This document shows positions 1 through 11,218 of a DNA stretch of 64,000 bases, in pieces. Under the pieces are notes generated by a model. That model was not told the DNA's origin. It ran no database searches and saw only the letters and a list, made by a program, of their open reading frames with translations. Position numbers and translations under genes: made by a program. Source of the stretch: Paracoccaceae bacterium (GTDB lineage: Bacteria > Pseudomonadota > Alphaproteobacteria > Rhodobacterales > Rhodobacteraceae). Every line of letters begins with the position of its first letter. The first letter of the stretch is position 1. The stretch lies in NCBI GenBank assembly GCA_027013095.1, contig JALUYI010000018.1:124001-188000 (forward strand), written 5' to 3'.

Positions 1-2213
<2,213 letters not shown>

Positions 2214-2217
<4 letters not shown>

Positions 2218-2615
2218 ATATCGGTGACGTTGCGCGCCAATCCGGCCTGCCGGCAAAAACCATCCGCTATTACGAGGATATTGACCTGATCAAGCCCCTC
2301 AGGGACAGCAACGGCTATCGCGCCTTTCGCGAAAGTGATCTGCACAAGCTGACCTTTCTGGGGCGGGCGCGCTCGCTGGGGTTCTCGATTGCCGAGTGCC
2401 GGGCGTTGATGGCGCTTTACGAAGATCAGGAGCGAGCCAGCGCTGACGTGAAAAAGATCGCCCGTCAGCACCTGAACCGGATCGACGAAAAGCTGGCCGA
2501 GCTGAAGGCGATGCGCGCAACCCTCAGCGACCTGATCGAGGCCTGCGCCGGCGACCACCGCCCGGATTGTCCGATCCTGAAGGGGTTGGCCGGAGGCAAG
2601 ATTCAGGCGAAATAG
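2214..2615 (+). CDS. cueR: MerR-family Cu(I)-responsive regulator (CueR/HmrR)
   Basis: Cytoplasmic copper sensor expected to activate copA. The 133-residue protein has the N-terminal MerR winged helix (GDVARQSGLPAKTIRYYE at about 4-21), a long dimerisation helix and a C-terminal metal loop with Cys111 and Cys119 separated by seven residues, the spacing used by CueR to bind Cu(I). That separates it from zinc or redox MerR relatives. It starts inside the end of copA (ATGA overlap), so regulator and pump form one operon. The operator it would bind, an off-spaced promoter before copA, is outside the window. Confidence 0.93.
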
Positions 2616-2621
2616 ATCGTA

Positions 2622-2675
2622 AAACCAAGGCCTTGTGGTTCGCGCCTTTCCTGTTGGGGCGCGGGCCTGTGGTTT
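2622..2675. terminator. Bidirectional hairpin between cueR and the DadA-like gene
   Basis: Nested inverted repeat. AAACCAAGGCC (2622-2632) pairs with GGCCTGTGGTTT (2664-2675) with one bulge, enclosing a second stem CGCGCC (2641-2646) / GGCGCG (2658-2663). The outer arm ends in TTT on the plus strand and, by symmetry, on the minus strand. It fills the 65-base gap between two converging genes, so it probably terminates both. Confidence 0.6.
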
Positions 2676-2680
2676 GAGGG

Positions 2681-3922
2681 TCAGCCAAAGCGCGCCGGGG
2701 CAAAGGGGCGGATATCGATATCGCTTGCGCGCCCCGAGATCATCTCGGCGATCATCCGCCCGGTTCGGGGGCCGCCGGTCAGGCCGATATGCTGGTGGCC
2801 AAAGGCGGCAAAGACGCCGCTGCCGGCGACCTCGCCAATCAGGGGCAGGCTGTCGGGGGTGGTGGGCCGATACCCCAGCCATTCGGTCGGGTCGCTGATC
2901 TCAAGCGATGGCAGGCTGGCCCGGATCGCACGGCGCAGAAACGACAGCGGCGCGCGGGACAGTTTTGGGGTAAGACCGCCGAATTCAACGATTCCCGCGC
3001 AGCGCAGACCGCACTCCATCGGCGTGACGACGAATTTTCCGTCGGCGATCATCATCGGATTTCTCGGCGTGATGTTGGGCGCCGGGATGGTGATGTGATA
3101 GCCCCGCTCGGCCTCAAGCGGCACCGACAGTCCCAAGCTGCGCAGCAGCGGTTTAGACCAGATGCCACAAGCCAGCACGGCGCGATCGCAGGTGATCTGC
3201 CCCTGATCGGTCAAAACCGCCGACAGGTGCCCGCCGGTCAGGGCGAACTCCTGCAGACTGGCCTGCATATAGTGTCCGCCCATCTCGCGAAAGACCCGGG
3301 TCAGGGTGGCGACGTAATCGCCGGGGTTCAGGATATAGCCGTGGGCGCGGTTGATGGCCAACAGACTGTAGGTGGGCGAGAGGATCGGCTCAACCTCGCG
3401 CACGGCGGCGCCTTCGATCAGTTCGGGCGTAAAGCCGAACTCTTGCCGCAGCATCCAGCTGTAGCCGTCGGCGTCAAATGCTGCCCGGTCGCGGTAGGCG
3501 AAATTATAGTCACTGTCCACTAGATAGCGCGCCGCCGGGGTGCCATCACTGAGGGCGTGGTGCTGCTCGACGCTGTCGCCGATCAGGCTGGCCAGAGCGC
3601 GCGTGATCCGCCGGGTCTCGGCGTCGGTGGCGTGGCTGATATGGCTGAGCAGCCACGGCAACAGGCGCGGCAAATAGGAGGGGCGCAGAAACAGCGGAAA
3701 ATTCGGGTCCAGCAGATAGCGCGGCGCCTTTTTCAACAGCCCCGGCTCGGTCACCGGCACGATGGCCGCGCGTGCCAGAATTCCACCATTGCCAAAAGAC
3801 GCGCCCATGCCCGGCTCACCGCGCTCGATCAGGGTTACCGCATGGCCTGCCCGCCTGAGCCAGATCGCCGCCGAGACCCCGACGATTCCGGCTCCGATCA
3901 CGGTAATATTCAGCGCTGTCAT
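2681..3922 (-). CDS. DadA-like FAD-dependent amino-acid oxidoreductase
   Basis: 413-residue DAO-family flavoprotein, most like the small subunit of D-amino acid dehydrogenase, which oxidises D-amino acids to 2-oxo acids and passes electrons to the respiratory chain. The FAD-binding GAGIVG fold is at residues 10-15, followed by the IERG strand that ends in the ribose-binding acid. The C-terminal glycine-rich block GLTGGPRTGRMIAE closes the FAD site. An AAGGA Shine-Dalgarno sits upstream of the ATG. It stands alone, converging on cueR. The exact substrate (D-alanine, opine or another amine) cannot be read from the sequence. Confidence 0.85.
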   Translation of the reverse strand: MTALNITVIGAGIVGVSAAIWLRRAGHAVTLIERGEPGMGASFGNGGILARAAIVPVTEPGLLKKAPRYLLDPNFPLFLRPSYLPRLLPWLLSHISHATDAETRRITRALASLIGDSVEQHHALSDGTPAARYLVDSDYNFAYRDRAAFDADGYSWMLRQEFGFTPELIEGAAVREVEPILSPTYSLLAINRAHGYILNPGDYVATLTRVFREMGGHYMQASLQEFALTGGHLSAVLTDQGQITCDRAVLACGIWSKPLLRSLGLSVPLEAERGYHITIPAPNITPRNPMMIADGKFVVTPMECGLRCAGIVEFGGLTPKLSRAPLSFLRRAIRASLPSLEISDPTEWLGYRPTTPDSLPLIGEVAGSGVFAAFGHQHIGLTGGPRTGRMIAEMISGRASDIDIRPFAPARFG

Positions 3923-4095
3923 CGTCGAGATCTCTCTTCCTTGCGGCGGATCATCCGGAGGCTTGTCCGCGCGTTAAACGTGACTCATTTTCGGGCCCAC
4001 CCCAAGCGGTTTTTCATGCGTCCTGCCATGTTCAACCACAGCGCCTCTGGTTATTCGTATCAGGGCTGTTTATCTAAGGCCCTCAGGAGGCGGGA

Positions 4096-5967
4096 ATGGC
4101 AAGACATATGAGATCCAGACATACGACATTTGAGGACGCACCGTCCGGGCGCAGCGAAAAACAAAGCGGCCTGCGCACGATTCGCAAGGTGATTCCCTAT
4201 CTGTGGCCGGCCCAGCCGGGCTATGGGTGGGTCAAGTGGCGGGTGGTGATCGCGCTGTCGTTTCTGGCGCTCTCCAAGGTCATCTCGGTGGCAACCCCGT
4301 TCTTTTACAAGGCGGCGGTGGATGCGCTGGCCCCGGCGGGGGGCTCGGATCAGACCGTCTTTCTGATGACCGCGGGGGCGGTGGGGCTGACCGTCGCCTA
4401 TGGCATGGCGCGGCTGATGACAGTAGGCTTTCAGCAATTGCGTGACGCGGTTTTTGCGCGAGTCGGACAACGGGCGCTGCGCCGTCTGGCGCTGGAGACC
4501 TTTCAGCACATGCACGCCCTCAGCCTGCGCTATCACATCGGGCGCAAGACCGGCGGCCTGTCGCGGATCATCGAGCGCGGGGTCAAGGGGGTGGAATTCC
4601 TGCTGCGCTTTTTGCTGTTCTCGATGGGGCCGCTGGTTCTGGAACTGTTGTTCGTCGCGATCATCCTCTACACCGTCTTTGACGTCTGGTATCTGGCCAT
4701 CGTCGTCGTCACCATTGCGCTTTACATCATGTTCACCTTTCGCGTCACTGAATGGCGCGTCGGGATCAGGCGCGAGATGAACCGGCAGGACACCAACGCC
4801 AACCAGAAGGCCATAGACAGCCTGCTGAATTTCGAAACCGTGAAATATTTCAATGCCGAGGCGCGCGAGGCGGCGCGCTATGATGATTCGATGCGCCAAT
4901 ACGAGGCGATGGCGCTCAAAACCTCATATTCGCTGGCGTTCCTGAATTTCGGCCAGTCGATCCTGATCACCTCGGGTCTGGTGGGGGTGATGGTGCTGGC
5001 CGCCATGGGGGTGCAGCGCGGCGACCTGACGGTCGGCGATTTCGTCATGGTCAACGCCTATATGGTGCAGATCACGCTGCCGCTGAATTTTCTGGGCACC
5101 GTCTACCGCGAGATCCGCCAGTCGTTGGTGGATATGGGCGATATGTTCGACCTTCTTGAGCAACCGGCCGAAGTCACCGACAAGCCCGGGGCCGGGCCCT
5201 TGCACATTGATAAGGGCGAGGTCCGTTTCGACCACGTTGATTTCAGCTATGACACCGAACGCGCCATTCTGCATGATTTCAACCTGACCATAAGGGGCGG
5301 TCAGACCGTGGCGGTGGTCGGTCCGTCCGGCAGCGGCAAATCCACCCTTGGTCGGCTGTTGTTCCGGTTTTATGACGTCAACGCCGGGGCTTTGCGGATC
5401 GATGGGCAGGACGTGCGCGACGTGACTCAGGCCAGCCTGCATGAGGCGATCGGGATCGTGCCTCAGGATACGGTTCTGTTCAACGACACGATCGGCTATA
5501 ACATCCTTTACGGGCGCAGCGACGCCAGCCATGATGAGATGATTGCCGCGGCCAAGGCGGCCCGTATTCACGACTTTGTCATGGGGTTGCCCGACGGCTA
5601 TGACACTACGGTGGGTGAGCGGGGGCTGAAACTGTCGGGTGGCGAAAAACAGCGCGTCGGTATTGCCCGCACGCTGCTGAAGAACCCGCCAATCCTGTTG
5701 CTGGACGAGGCGACCTCGGCGCTGGACACCGAGACCGAGCGCGACATTCAGGACAGCCTGCGGATGATGGCCAAGGGGCGCACGGTGATGACCATTGCCC
5801 ACCGCCTTTCGACGGTTGTGGACAGCGATCTGATCGTGGTGCTGGAGGCCGGCCGGATCACCGAGACCGGCACACATGAGCAGTTGCTGGCCAGCGATGG
5901 GCGCTATGCCCAGATGTGGCAGCGCCAGCAGGCCGAAGAGGGCGACGACGGGATGGAGGCCGCCTAA
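4096..5967 (+). CDS. Atm1/HMT1-type ABC transporter, fused permease-ATPase
   Basis: 623-residue half-transporter with an N-terminal six-helix membrane domain (about 45-340) and a C-terminal ATPase. Walker A GPSGSGKST lies near 409-417, the signature LSGGEKQR near 513 and Walker B ILLLDEATSALD near 533-544. The extended N-terminus and the YFNAEARE motif match the ABCB7/Atm1 group, which exports glutathione-linked sulfur or metal compounds and supports Fe-S or heavy-metal homeostasis. A strong AGGAGG lies before the ATG. It is expected to act as a homodimer in the inner membrane. It is monocistronic, with the next gene converging. Confidence 0.9.
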   Translation: MARHMRSRHTTFEDAPSGRSEKQSGLRTIRKVIPYLWPAQPGYGWVKWRVVIALSFLALSKVISVATPFFYKAAVDALAPAGGSDQTVFLMTAGAVGLTVAYGMARLMTVGFQQLRDAVFARVGQRALRRLALETFQHMHALSLRYHIGRKTGGLSRIIERGVKGVEFLLRFLLFSMGPLVLELLFVAIILYTVFDVWYLAIVVVTIALYIMFTFRVTEWRVGIRREMNRQDTNANQKAIDSLLNFETVKYFNAEAREAARYDDSMRQYEAMALKTSYSLAFLNFGQSILITSGLVGVMVLAAMGVQRGDLTVGDFVMVNAYMVQITLPLNFLGTVYREIRQSLVDMGDMFDLLEQPAEVTDKPGAGPLHIDKGEVRFDHVDFSYDTERAILHDFNLTIRGGQTVAVVGPSGSGKSTLGRLLFRFYDVNAGALRIDGQDVRDVTQASLHEAIGIVPQDTVLFNDTIGYNILYGRSDASHDEMIAAAKAARIHDFVMGLPDGYDTTVGERGLKLSGGEKQRVGIARTLLKNPPILLLDEATSALDTETERDIQDSLRMMAKGRTVMTIAHRLSTVVDSDLIVVLEAGRITETGTHEQLLASDGRYAQMWQRQQAEEGDDGMEAA

Positions 5968-6007
5968 AGCCCCGGCCGCGACGCCGATTACACGGTTTGG
6001 TAGAACG

Positions 6008-6044
6008 CCCGGCTGACGCCCCGCCCCCCGGCTGACGCCCTGCC
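6008..6044. repeat. 19-bp-period tandem repeat, two copies
   Basis: CCCGGCTGACGCCCCGCC at 6008-6025 recurs at 6027-6044 with one substitution (C to T). It lies in the 129-base gap between two converging genes and has no evident function. Confidence 0.7.
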
Positions 6045-6096
6045 ATCGCCACCCGCGTCTGAGCGGGCAGGCGCAGGGTGCCCCGAACCGTTCGGC

Positions 6097-7335
6097 TCAG
6101 GCCTGCGCCAGCGCCGGCTCGTCGGCCAGTGTGGTCTTGATGTCGCTGACGCTTTTTAGCGTGCGGTGGACCGGGCATTTGTCGGCAATCGCCAGCAACC
6201 GCGCCCGTTGATCGGCATCCAGCGGGCCGCTCAGGTGGATGACGCGGACGAACTGATCGACCTTGCTGGCCGCCCCCTCGCAGCTTTCGCAATCCTCGGC
6301 GTGGATCTTGTCATGGGTCACGTCCACATGGACCGCCTGCAGCGGCCATTTCTTGCGCCGGGCATACATGCGGATGGTCATCGACGTGCAGGCCCCCAGA
6401 CCGGCGGCAAGATACTGATAGGGCGACATGCCCCGGTTGGTGCCGCCATAGGCGACGGGTTCATCCGCCAGCGCGTGATGGTCGGGGCCTGAATTGACGT
6501 CCTGCAAGAACCCGTCTGGGTCGGCCTCGGTTACCCGCACGACGCCTTCGGGGGCCCCCGCGGGAGGGGCTGGCCGGTGCAGGTCCAGATAGCGCGCCGC
6601 CCAGGTTGCGATGACATCGGCGGCATATTCCGCATCCCGAGCCCGGGTGATCAGATGGTCCGCCCCGTCCAGCGTCACAAAGCTTTTGGGGTGATGTGCG
6701 GCAACGAATATCTCGGCGGCGTTGTCGATGCCGACGGTCATGTCAAGAGGCGCGTGCATGATCAGAAGGGCGGCCTTCATCGCCTTCAGCGCCGGGTCAA
6801 GTTGGCTTTCCGAGACATCCTCCAGAAAGGATTTACGGATAGTAAACGGGCGGTTGGCCAAGCAGACTTCGGCCTCTCCATTGGCCTCGATCTCGGCCAG
6901 CGAGGCACCGAAATTCTCGATCACATGGGCCGGATCGTGGGGCGCGCCAAGGGTCGCAACCGCCTTGACCTCGGGGATTTCGGGGGCGGCCTTCAGAACC
7001 GCGGCGCCACCCAGAGAATGGCCGATCAGCAACCCCGGCGCCTGACCGGTTTCACGCAGATAGGCCGCGGCCGCCAGCAAATCGGCGACATTGCTGGAAA
7101 ATCCGGTGTTGGCAAACTCGCCATCGGAATGGCCCAGTCCGGTAAAGTCGAACCTCAGAACCCCGATTCCCATCGCTGCCAGACGTTGTGAAATCCGCCG
7201 CGCGGCGGGAATATCCTTGGAGCAGGTAAAACAATGGGCAAAGATGGCGGTCGCCAGAACCGGCCCCTCCGGTGCATCGAAACGCGCCGCCAGCATCTCG
7301 CCCGAATGGCCTTTGAAAGTGATCTTCTGTCCCAT
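6097..7335 (-). CDS. Bifunctional alpha/beta hydrolase-OsmC family protein
   Basis: 412-residue fusion. Residues 1 to about 255 are an alpha/beta hydrolase with nucleophile elbow GHSLGG (Ser107) and a DHL segment consistent with the catalytic His near the end of the domain. The remainder is an OsmC-like domain with the two peroxidatic cysteines in GACTSMT and CPVH, the arrangement used by Ohr/OsmC proteins to reduce organic hydroperoxides. A CESC pair lies between them. The start at 7335 is preferred over the upstream extension because AAGGA lies about ten bases upstream and MGQKITFKG matches a hydrolase beginning. It diverges from phoU, so the Pho boxes at 7497-7536 could also influence it. 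Confidence 0.88.
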   Translation of the reverse strand: MGQKITFKGHSGEMLAARFDAPEGPVLATAIFAHCFTCSKDIPAARRISQRLAAMGIGVLRFDFTGLGHSDGEFANTGFSSNVADLLAAAAYLRETGQAPGLLIGHSLGGAAVLKAAPEIPEVKAVATLGAPHDPAHVIENFGASLAEIEANGEAEVCLANRPFTIRKSFLEDVSESQLDPALKAMKAALLIMHAPLDMTVGIDNAAEIFVAAHHPKSFVTLDGADHLITRARDAEYAADVIATWAARYLDLHRPAPPAGAPEGVVRVTEADPDGFLQDVNSGPDHHALADEPVAYGGTNRGMSPYQYLAAGLGACTSMTIRMYARRKKWPLQAVHVDVTHDKIHAEDCESCEGAASKVDQFVRVIHLSGPLDADQRARLLAIADKCPVHRTLKSVSDIKTTLADEPALAQA

Positions 7336-7496
7336 AATCTGCCCGTCCTTTTGTTGCCTGCGCGGCGTTGCACCTCTGTCAGGATGGGGCTTTGGCGACG
7401 CAAGAACAAGGAAAAGATAGAGTAAATTCACCGCAACGTGAGCCTGCGTGAGGGGGCCTGCGCCCCAAAGGCGCGGGCAATATCCGGCGTCCGAAT

Positions 7497-7536
7497 TTGT
7501 CACAGAACCTTTACAGGACTGTCACAGACCTGTCGT
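7497..7536 (+). promoter_or_regulatory. Two tandem Pho boxes (PhoB operators)
   Basis: Four 7-base half-sites at exact 11-base steps, each followed by a 4-base spacer: TTGTCAC (7497), CCTTTAC (7508), CTGTCAC (7519) and CTGTCGT (7530). The PhoB consensus is CTGTCAT repeated at 11 bases, so the last two are near-perfect, the first is good and the second is poor. A TTTAAG at 7545-7550 lies about 8 bases downstream, where a Pho promoter -10 is expected. The array is 155 bases before phoU and implies feedback control of phoU-phoB by phosphate starvation. Confidence 0.8.
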
Positions 7537-7690
7537 AGGCGTCCTTTAAGGGCAGGGCGCGGCTGTGTGTGGACCGGTGAATCCGGCGCGCCAAGCGTGC
7601 GCGGCCTTTAACGTCGCCCGGCTCCGCCTTATAAACATGCAACACAAACATGTAACGCCGGACAGATCGGCCGAACAGGAAAGAGACAGG

Positions 7691-8440
7691 ATGACCGACA
7701 GCGCCCATATCATGTCCGCATTCGACGCGGATCTGGAGCGAATTCAAAATCTTATTCTGGAAATGGGGGGGCTTGCGGAAAGCCAGATCAGCGATTCAGC
7801 CGACGCCCTCAGGCAACGGGACAACGAGCGCGCGCAGGCGGTGATCATTGCCGACAAGCGCATTGATGCGCTGGAACTGGAGGTCGATCAGGAGGTGGTG
7901 CGGGTGCTGGCTCTGCGTCAGCCCATCGCTCAGGATCTGCGCACCGTGGTCACGGTGCTGAAAATCGCCGGCAATCTGGAGCGGATTGGCGATTACGCCA
8001 AGAACAATGCCAAGCGGGCGGCGGCAATCTCGCATGCCCAACCGGTGGGCTCGTCCAGCGGCACCATCCGGCGGATGAGCCGCGCCACCGGCGACATGCT
8101 GCGCGATGCGCTGGATGCCTACATGAAAGGGGACGCGGTGCTGGCCGAGGATGTGCGCCAGCGCGACGAGGACGTAGACCTGATGTATAACGGCCTGTTT
8201 CGCGAGCTGCTGACCCATATGATGGAGGACCCCCGGGCCATCACCGCCTGCATGCACCTGCTGTTCGTGGCCAAGAATATCGAACGTATCGGCGATCATA
8301 TTACCGGTATTGCCGAACAGGTCATCTACACCGTGACCGGCAGCCTGCCCGAAGAGGACCGCCCCAAGGGGGACAACACGCCCTATACGGAAACCGGCGA
8401 CGGGCTGGCCCCGGCCCCCGACGCGCCAAAGGACAGCTGA
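7691..8440 (+). CDS. phoU: Phosphate transport system regulator PhoU
   Basis: 249-residue all-helical protein with two PhoU domains. It links the Pst phosphate transporter to the PhoR-PhoB pair and restrains PhoB activation when phosphate is plentiful. Repeats of the ERIGDYAKN / ERIGDHITG metal-binding segments occur near residues 97 and 198, one per domain. The ATG at 7691 is chosen because AGGAAAGAG precedes it and because the PhoU fold begins about here; the frame is open further upstream. Two bases separate it from phoB. The usual pst genes and phoR are not in the window. Confidence 0.94.
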   Translation: MTDSAHIMSAFDADLERIQNLILEMGGLAESQISDSADALRQRDNERAQAVIIADKRIDALELEVDQEVVRVLALRQPIAQDLRTVVTVLKIAGNLERIGDYAKNNAKRAAAISHAQPVGSSSGTIRRMSRATGDMLRDALDAYMKGDAVLAEDVRQRDEDVDLMYNGLFRELLTHMMEDPRAITACMHLLFVAKNIERIGDHITGIAEQVIYTVTGSLPEEDRPKGDNTPYTETGDGLAPAPDAPKDS

Positions 8441-8442
8441 GT

Positions 8443-9138
8443 ATGGCCGCCCGCGCCGATGCGCCGCTGGTTCTGGTGGTTGAGGATGAGCCCGCCCAAC
8501 AGCAGGTCCTGGCCTATAACCTGACCGCCGCGGGCTATGACGCGCGTATTGCCGCCACCGGCCGCGAGGCGTTGCTCTTGGTCCGCGAAGACGCCCCCGA
8601 TCTGGTCATCCTCGACTGGATGCTGCCTGAGGTCTCGGGGATCGAGGTCTGTCGGCAACTAAAGCAGCAGAGCGTAACCCGCGATATTCCCATCATCATG
8701 CTCTCGGCGCGCTCCGAAGAGGGGGACCGGGTGCGCGGCCTTGACACCGGTGCCGATGATTACGTGGTCAAACCCTATGCGATTGCCGAACTTATGGCCC
8801 GGGTGAAGGCGGCTCTGCGACGCCAGCGCAAGGCCGTGGCCGGACAGATCCTCAGCTATGGCGGGTTGGCCGTGGACACCGAACAGCATCGGGTGACCCT
8901 GAACGACACGCCCTTGCATTTGGGGCCGACCGAATTTCGCCTGCTGCTGGTCTTTCTGGAGCGTCCCGGGCGGGTCTGGAGCCGCGAACACCTGCTCGAC
9001 AAGGTCTGGGAGCGGGACGTTTATGTCGAGACCCGCACCGTTGATGTTCACGTCGGACGTCTGCGCAAGGTTCTAAAGGCCGCCGGCGGGGACGACCTGA
9101 TCCGCACGGTCCGCGGCGCTGGCTATGCGCTGGGGTAG
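8443..9138 (+). CDS. phoB: Phosphate regulon response regulator PhoB
   Basis: 231-residue OmpR-class response regulator. The receiver domain has the acidic pair Glu14-Asp15, the phospho-acceptor Asp58 in ILDWMLPE, Ser88 and Lys110 in VVKPY. A winged-helix DNA-binding domain fills the C-terminal 100 residues, ending in the VDVHVGRLRKVL recognition helix and RTVRGAGY wing. It activates genes through Pho boxes, including the pair seen ahead of phoU. It is translationally close to phoU (2-base gap). The kinase PhoR must be encoded elsewhere. Confidence 0.94.
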   Translation: MAARADAPLVLVVEDEPAQQQVLAYNLTAAGYDARIAATGREALLLVREDAPDLVILDWMLPEVSGIEVCRQLKQQSVTRDIPIIMLSARSEEGDRVRGLDTGADDYVVKPYAIAELMARVKAALRRQRKAVAGQILSYGGLAVDTEQHRVTLNDTPLHLGPTEFRLLLVFLERPGRVWSREHLLDKVWERDVYVETRTVDVHVGRLRKVLKAAGGDDLIRTVRGAGYALG

Positions 9139-9152
9139 GGGCGGCGGCGCAC

Positions 9153-10304
9153 TCAGTCCAACGTCCGGCGAAAGCGCAGCAAGGCCAGAAACGCAAACAG
9201 GATGGCAAACAGCATCAGCGCCGCCATCGGCCGACTGACCGCCTCATAGGAGGCCCCCTTCAGCATCACCGCCCGCACGACGCGCAGGAAATGGGTCAGG
9301 GGAAAGGTCTCGCCGATATATTGCGCCCAGACCGGCATACCACGAAACGGAAACATGAACCCCGACAGCAAGAGCGACGGCAGAAAATAGAAAAAGGTCA
9401 GCTGCATGGCCTGCATCTGCGTGTCGGCAATGGTCGAGAACGTGTATCCCAGCAGCACCAGCGCCGTCACGAAAATCAGAATCCCGCTCAGAAGCAGTCC
9501 CATATCGCCGACAAAGGGGACGTGAAACAGCATCCGCGCGGCCAGCAGGACAACCCCCACCTGCACAGCGCCAACCATCAGAAAAGGCAGGATTTTCCCC
9601 AGCATGATCTCAACCGGACTGCCGGGCAGGGCCAACAGGTTTTCCATCGTGCCCCGCTCTTCCTCGCGCGTCAGGGCCATCGAGGTCATCATCACCATGG
9701 TCATTTGCAGGATCACCCCCAACAGGCCGGGGACGATATTATACTGGGTCAGCCCTTCGGGGTTGTATCGCTTGTGAATGACGACCTCTAACTGCTGGCT
9801 CTGGCGCGCGGCGGCCTCGGCCTCGGCCCCCTGTTCGCGCAACAGCGCATTGGCAGCCACCGTCCCCAGAGTCGAGATCGCGCCTGAGGCCACGGCGGGA
9901 TCGGTGGCATCGGCCTCGATCAGGATCTGCGGATGATCCTTGCGCATCATTCGGCGGGCAAAGTCACTGGGGATCGTCACGACAAACGAGACGGTGCCGT
10001 TCTCGATCAGCCGCTCGCCCTCGGCGGCGCTGTCCACGATATGGTTAAAGCGATAGTAACCGGTTAGCTCCAGCGCCGCAACCATCGCCCGCGTGTAATG
10101 GTCCTGACTGGTGGTGACCAACGCCGCCGGCAGTTGCTTGGGGTCGCTGTTAATGGCAAACCCAAATAGCACAAGCTGCATCAGCGGCACCCCCAGCATC
10201 ATCGCAAAGGTTATGCGATCCCGACCCATCTGTATGATTTCCTTGATCAAAAGCGCATAAAGACGGCTGAAGGAAAAGAAACTTCCAAGGTCATATCGTT
10301 TCAT
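9153..10304 (-). CDS. ABC-2 type exporter permease
   Basis: 383-residue membrane protein of the ABC-2 family (YbhS/YbhR-like). One N-terminal membrane helix (around LGVPLMQLVLFGFAI) is followed by a large periplasmic domain of about 150 residues, then five hydrophobic segments in the C-terminal half. The EERGTMENLLALP cytoplasmic loop is a conserved feature of these permeases. The start is set by the ATGA overlap with the stop of the ATPase gene. It is the third gene of an adaptor-ATPase-permease operon that probably exports a drug, lipid or hydrophobic compound. Only one permease gene is present, so it may homodimerise or use a partner elsewhere. Confidence 0.88.
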   Translation of the reverse strand: MKRYDLGSFFSFSRLYALLIKEIIQMGRDRITFAMMLGVPLMQLVLFGFAINSDPKQLPAALVTTSQDHYTRAMVAALELTGYYRFNHIVDSAAEGERLIENGTVSFVVTIPSDFARRMMRKDHPQILIEADATDPAVASGAISTLGTVAANALLREQGAEAEAAARQSQQLEVVIHKRYNPEGLTQYNIVPGLLGVILQMTMVMMTSMALTREEERGTMENLLALPGSPVEIMLGKILPFLMVGAVQVGVVLLAARMLFHVPFVGDMGLLLSGILIFVTALVLLGYTFSTIADTQMQAMQLTFFYFLPSLLLSGFMFPFRGMPVWAQYIGETFPLTHFLRVVRAVMLKGASYEAVSRPMAALMLFAILFAFLALLRFRRTLD

Positions 10305-11218
10305 GTCATGTTGTCCTCTGCGGTGGACATGAACTGGATGAACACGTCTTCGAGGCTGGTCTGTCCGGGTGCTGCCTGCAGATCGAAATCGGCGGAAACG
10401 GTCTTGATCGCGCGCTGCAGGGCGGCCTCGTCGCGCCCGACCAGATGCAGGGTCTTGCCAAAGGGCGAAACCTGATCGACCCCGGGAAGGGCGCACAGGG
10501 CGCGTTCGACTGCCGCGACCCTGTCGGTTTTCAGAACGAATGTCGTCAACCCGGCCCCGGCAACCACCTCGTCAACCGATCCGCTGACCAGTAATTTACC
10601 ATAGGATATATAATTGATGCGATCACAACGCTCGGCTTCGTCCATGTAATGGGTCGAGATCAGAACCGTCATTCCGGTGGCTGCAAGGGCGTGGATCTCA
10701 TCCCAGAAATCGCGCCGGGCCTTGGGATCGACCCCGGCGGTCGGCTCATCCAGCAGCAGCAGGCGCGGTTGGTGCATGATGCAGGCGGCTAGCGCCAGAC
10801 GCTGTTTCCAGCCGCCTGACAGGCTGCCGGCCAATTGCTTGCGCCGCGATGTCAGCCCCAGATCGGCCAAGGTCTCACGGACGAATTTTCGCACCGGGCG
10901 CAACCGGTAGAGACGGGCGACGAATTGCAGGTTTTCCTCGATCGTCAGGTCCTCGTAAAACGAGAATTTCTGTGTCATATAGCCAACTTGGCGCTTGATC
11001 TTCAACTGCTCGCGGCGCAGGTCGTGGCCCAGAACCGAGCCGTGCCCCGCATCCGGCGTCAGCAGCCCGCACATCAACCGGATCGTTGTTGTCTTGCCCG
11101 AGCCGTTGGGCCCCAGAAAGCCGGCGATTTCACCGGCCGCCACCGACATCGACACGTGATCGACCACGGTTTTGTCGCCATATCTCTTGACCAGCCCCTC
11201 GACCTCGATCACGTTCAT
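10301..11218 (-). CDS. ABC exporter ATP-binding protein
   Basis: 305-residue ATPase pairing with the ABC-2 permease that overlaps its end. Walker A GPNGSGKTT is at residues 36-44, a slightly unusual signature LSGGW at 133-137 and Walker B LLLLDEP at 153-159. A C-terminal 80-residue extension resembles that of CcmA/YbhF-type exporter ATPases. The ATG at 11218 is chosen over upstream codons because it gives an ATGA overlap with the adaptor gene and fits the domain edge. Confidence 0.9.
   Translation of the reverse strand: MNVIEVEGLVKRYGDKTVVDHVSMSVAAGEIAGFLGPNGSGKTTTIRLMCGLLTPDAGHGSVLGHDLRREQLKIKRQVGYMTQKFSFYEDLTIEENLQFVARLYRLRPVRKFVRETLADLGLTSRRKQLAGSLSGGWKQRLALAACIMHQPRLLLLDEPTAGVDPKARRDFWDEIHALAATGMTVLISTHYMDEAERCDRINYISYGKLLVSGSVDEVVAGAGLTTFVLKTDRVAAVERALCALPGVDQVSPFGKTLHLVGRDEAALQRAIKTVSADFDLQAAPGQTSLEDVFIQFMSTAEDNMT

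Noticed and set aside
4924-5877. A 317-codon minus-strand frame opposite the Atm1-type ATPase
   Set aside because: The plus strand encodes Walker A, signature and Walker B in order; the antisense frame has no domain.
6008-6044. Possible CRISPR-like repeat
   Set aside because: Only two 18-base copies with no unique spacer between them, so it is a simple tandem duplication. No array or cas gene is in the window.
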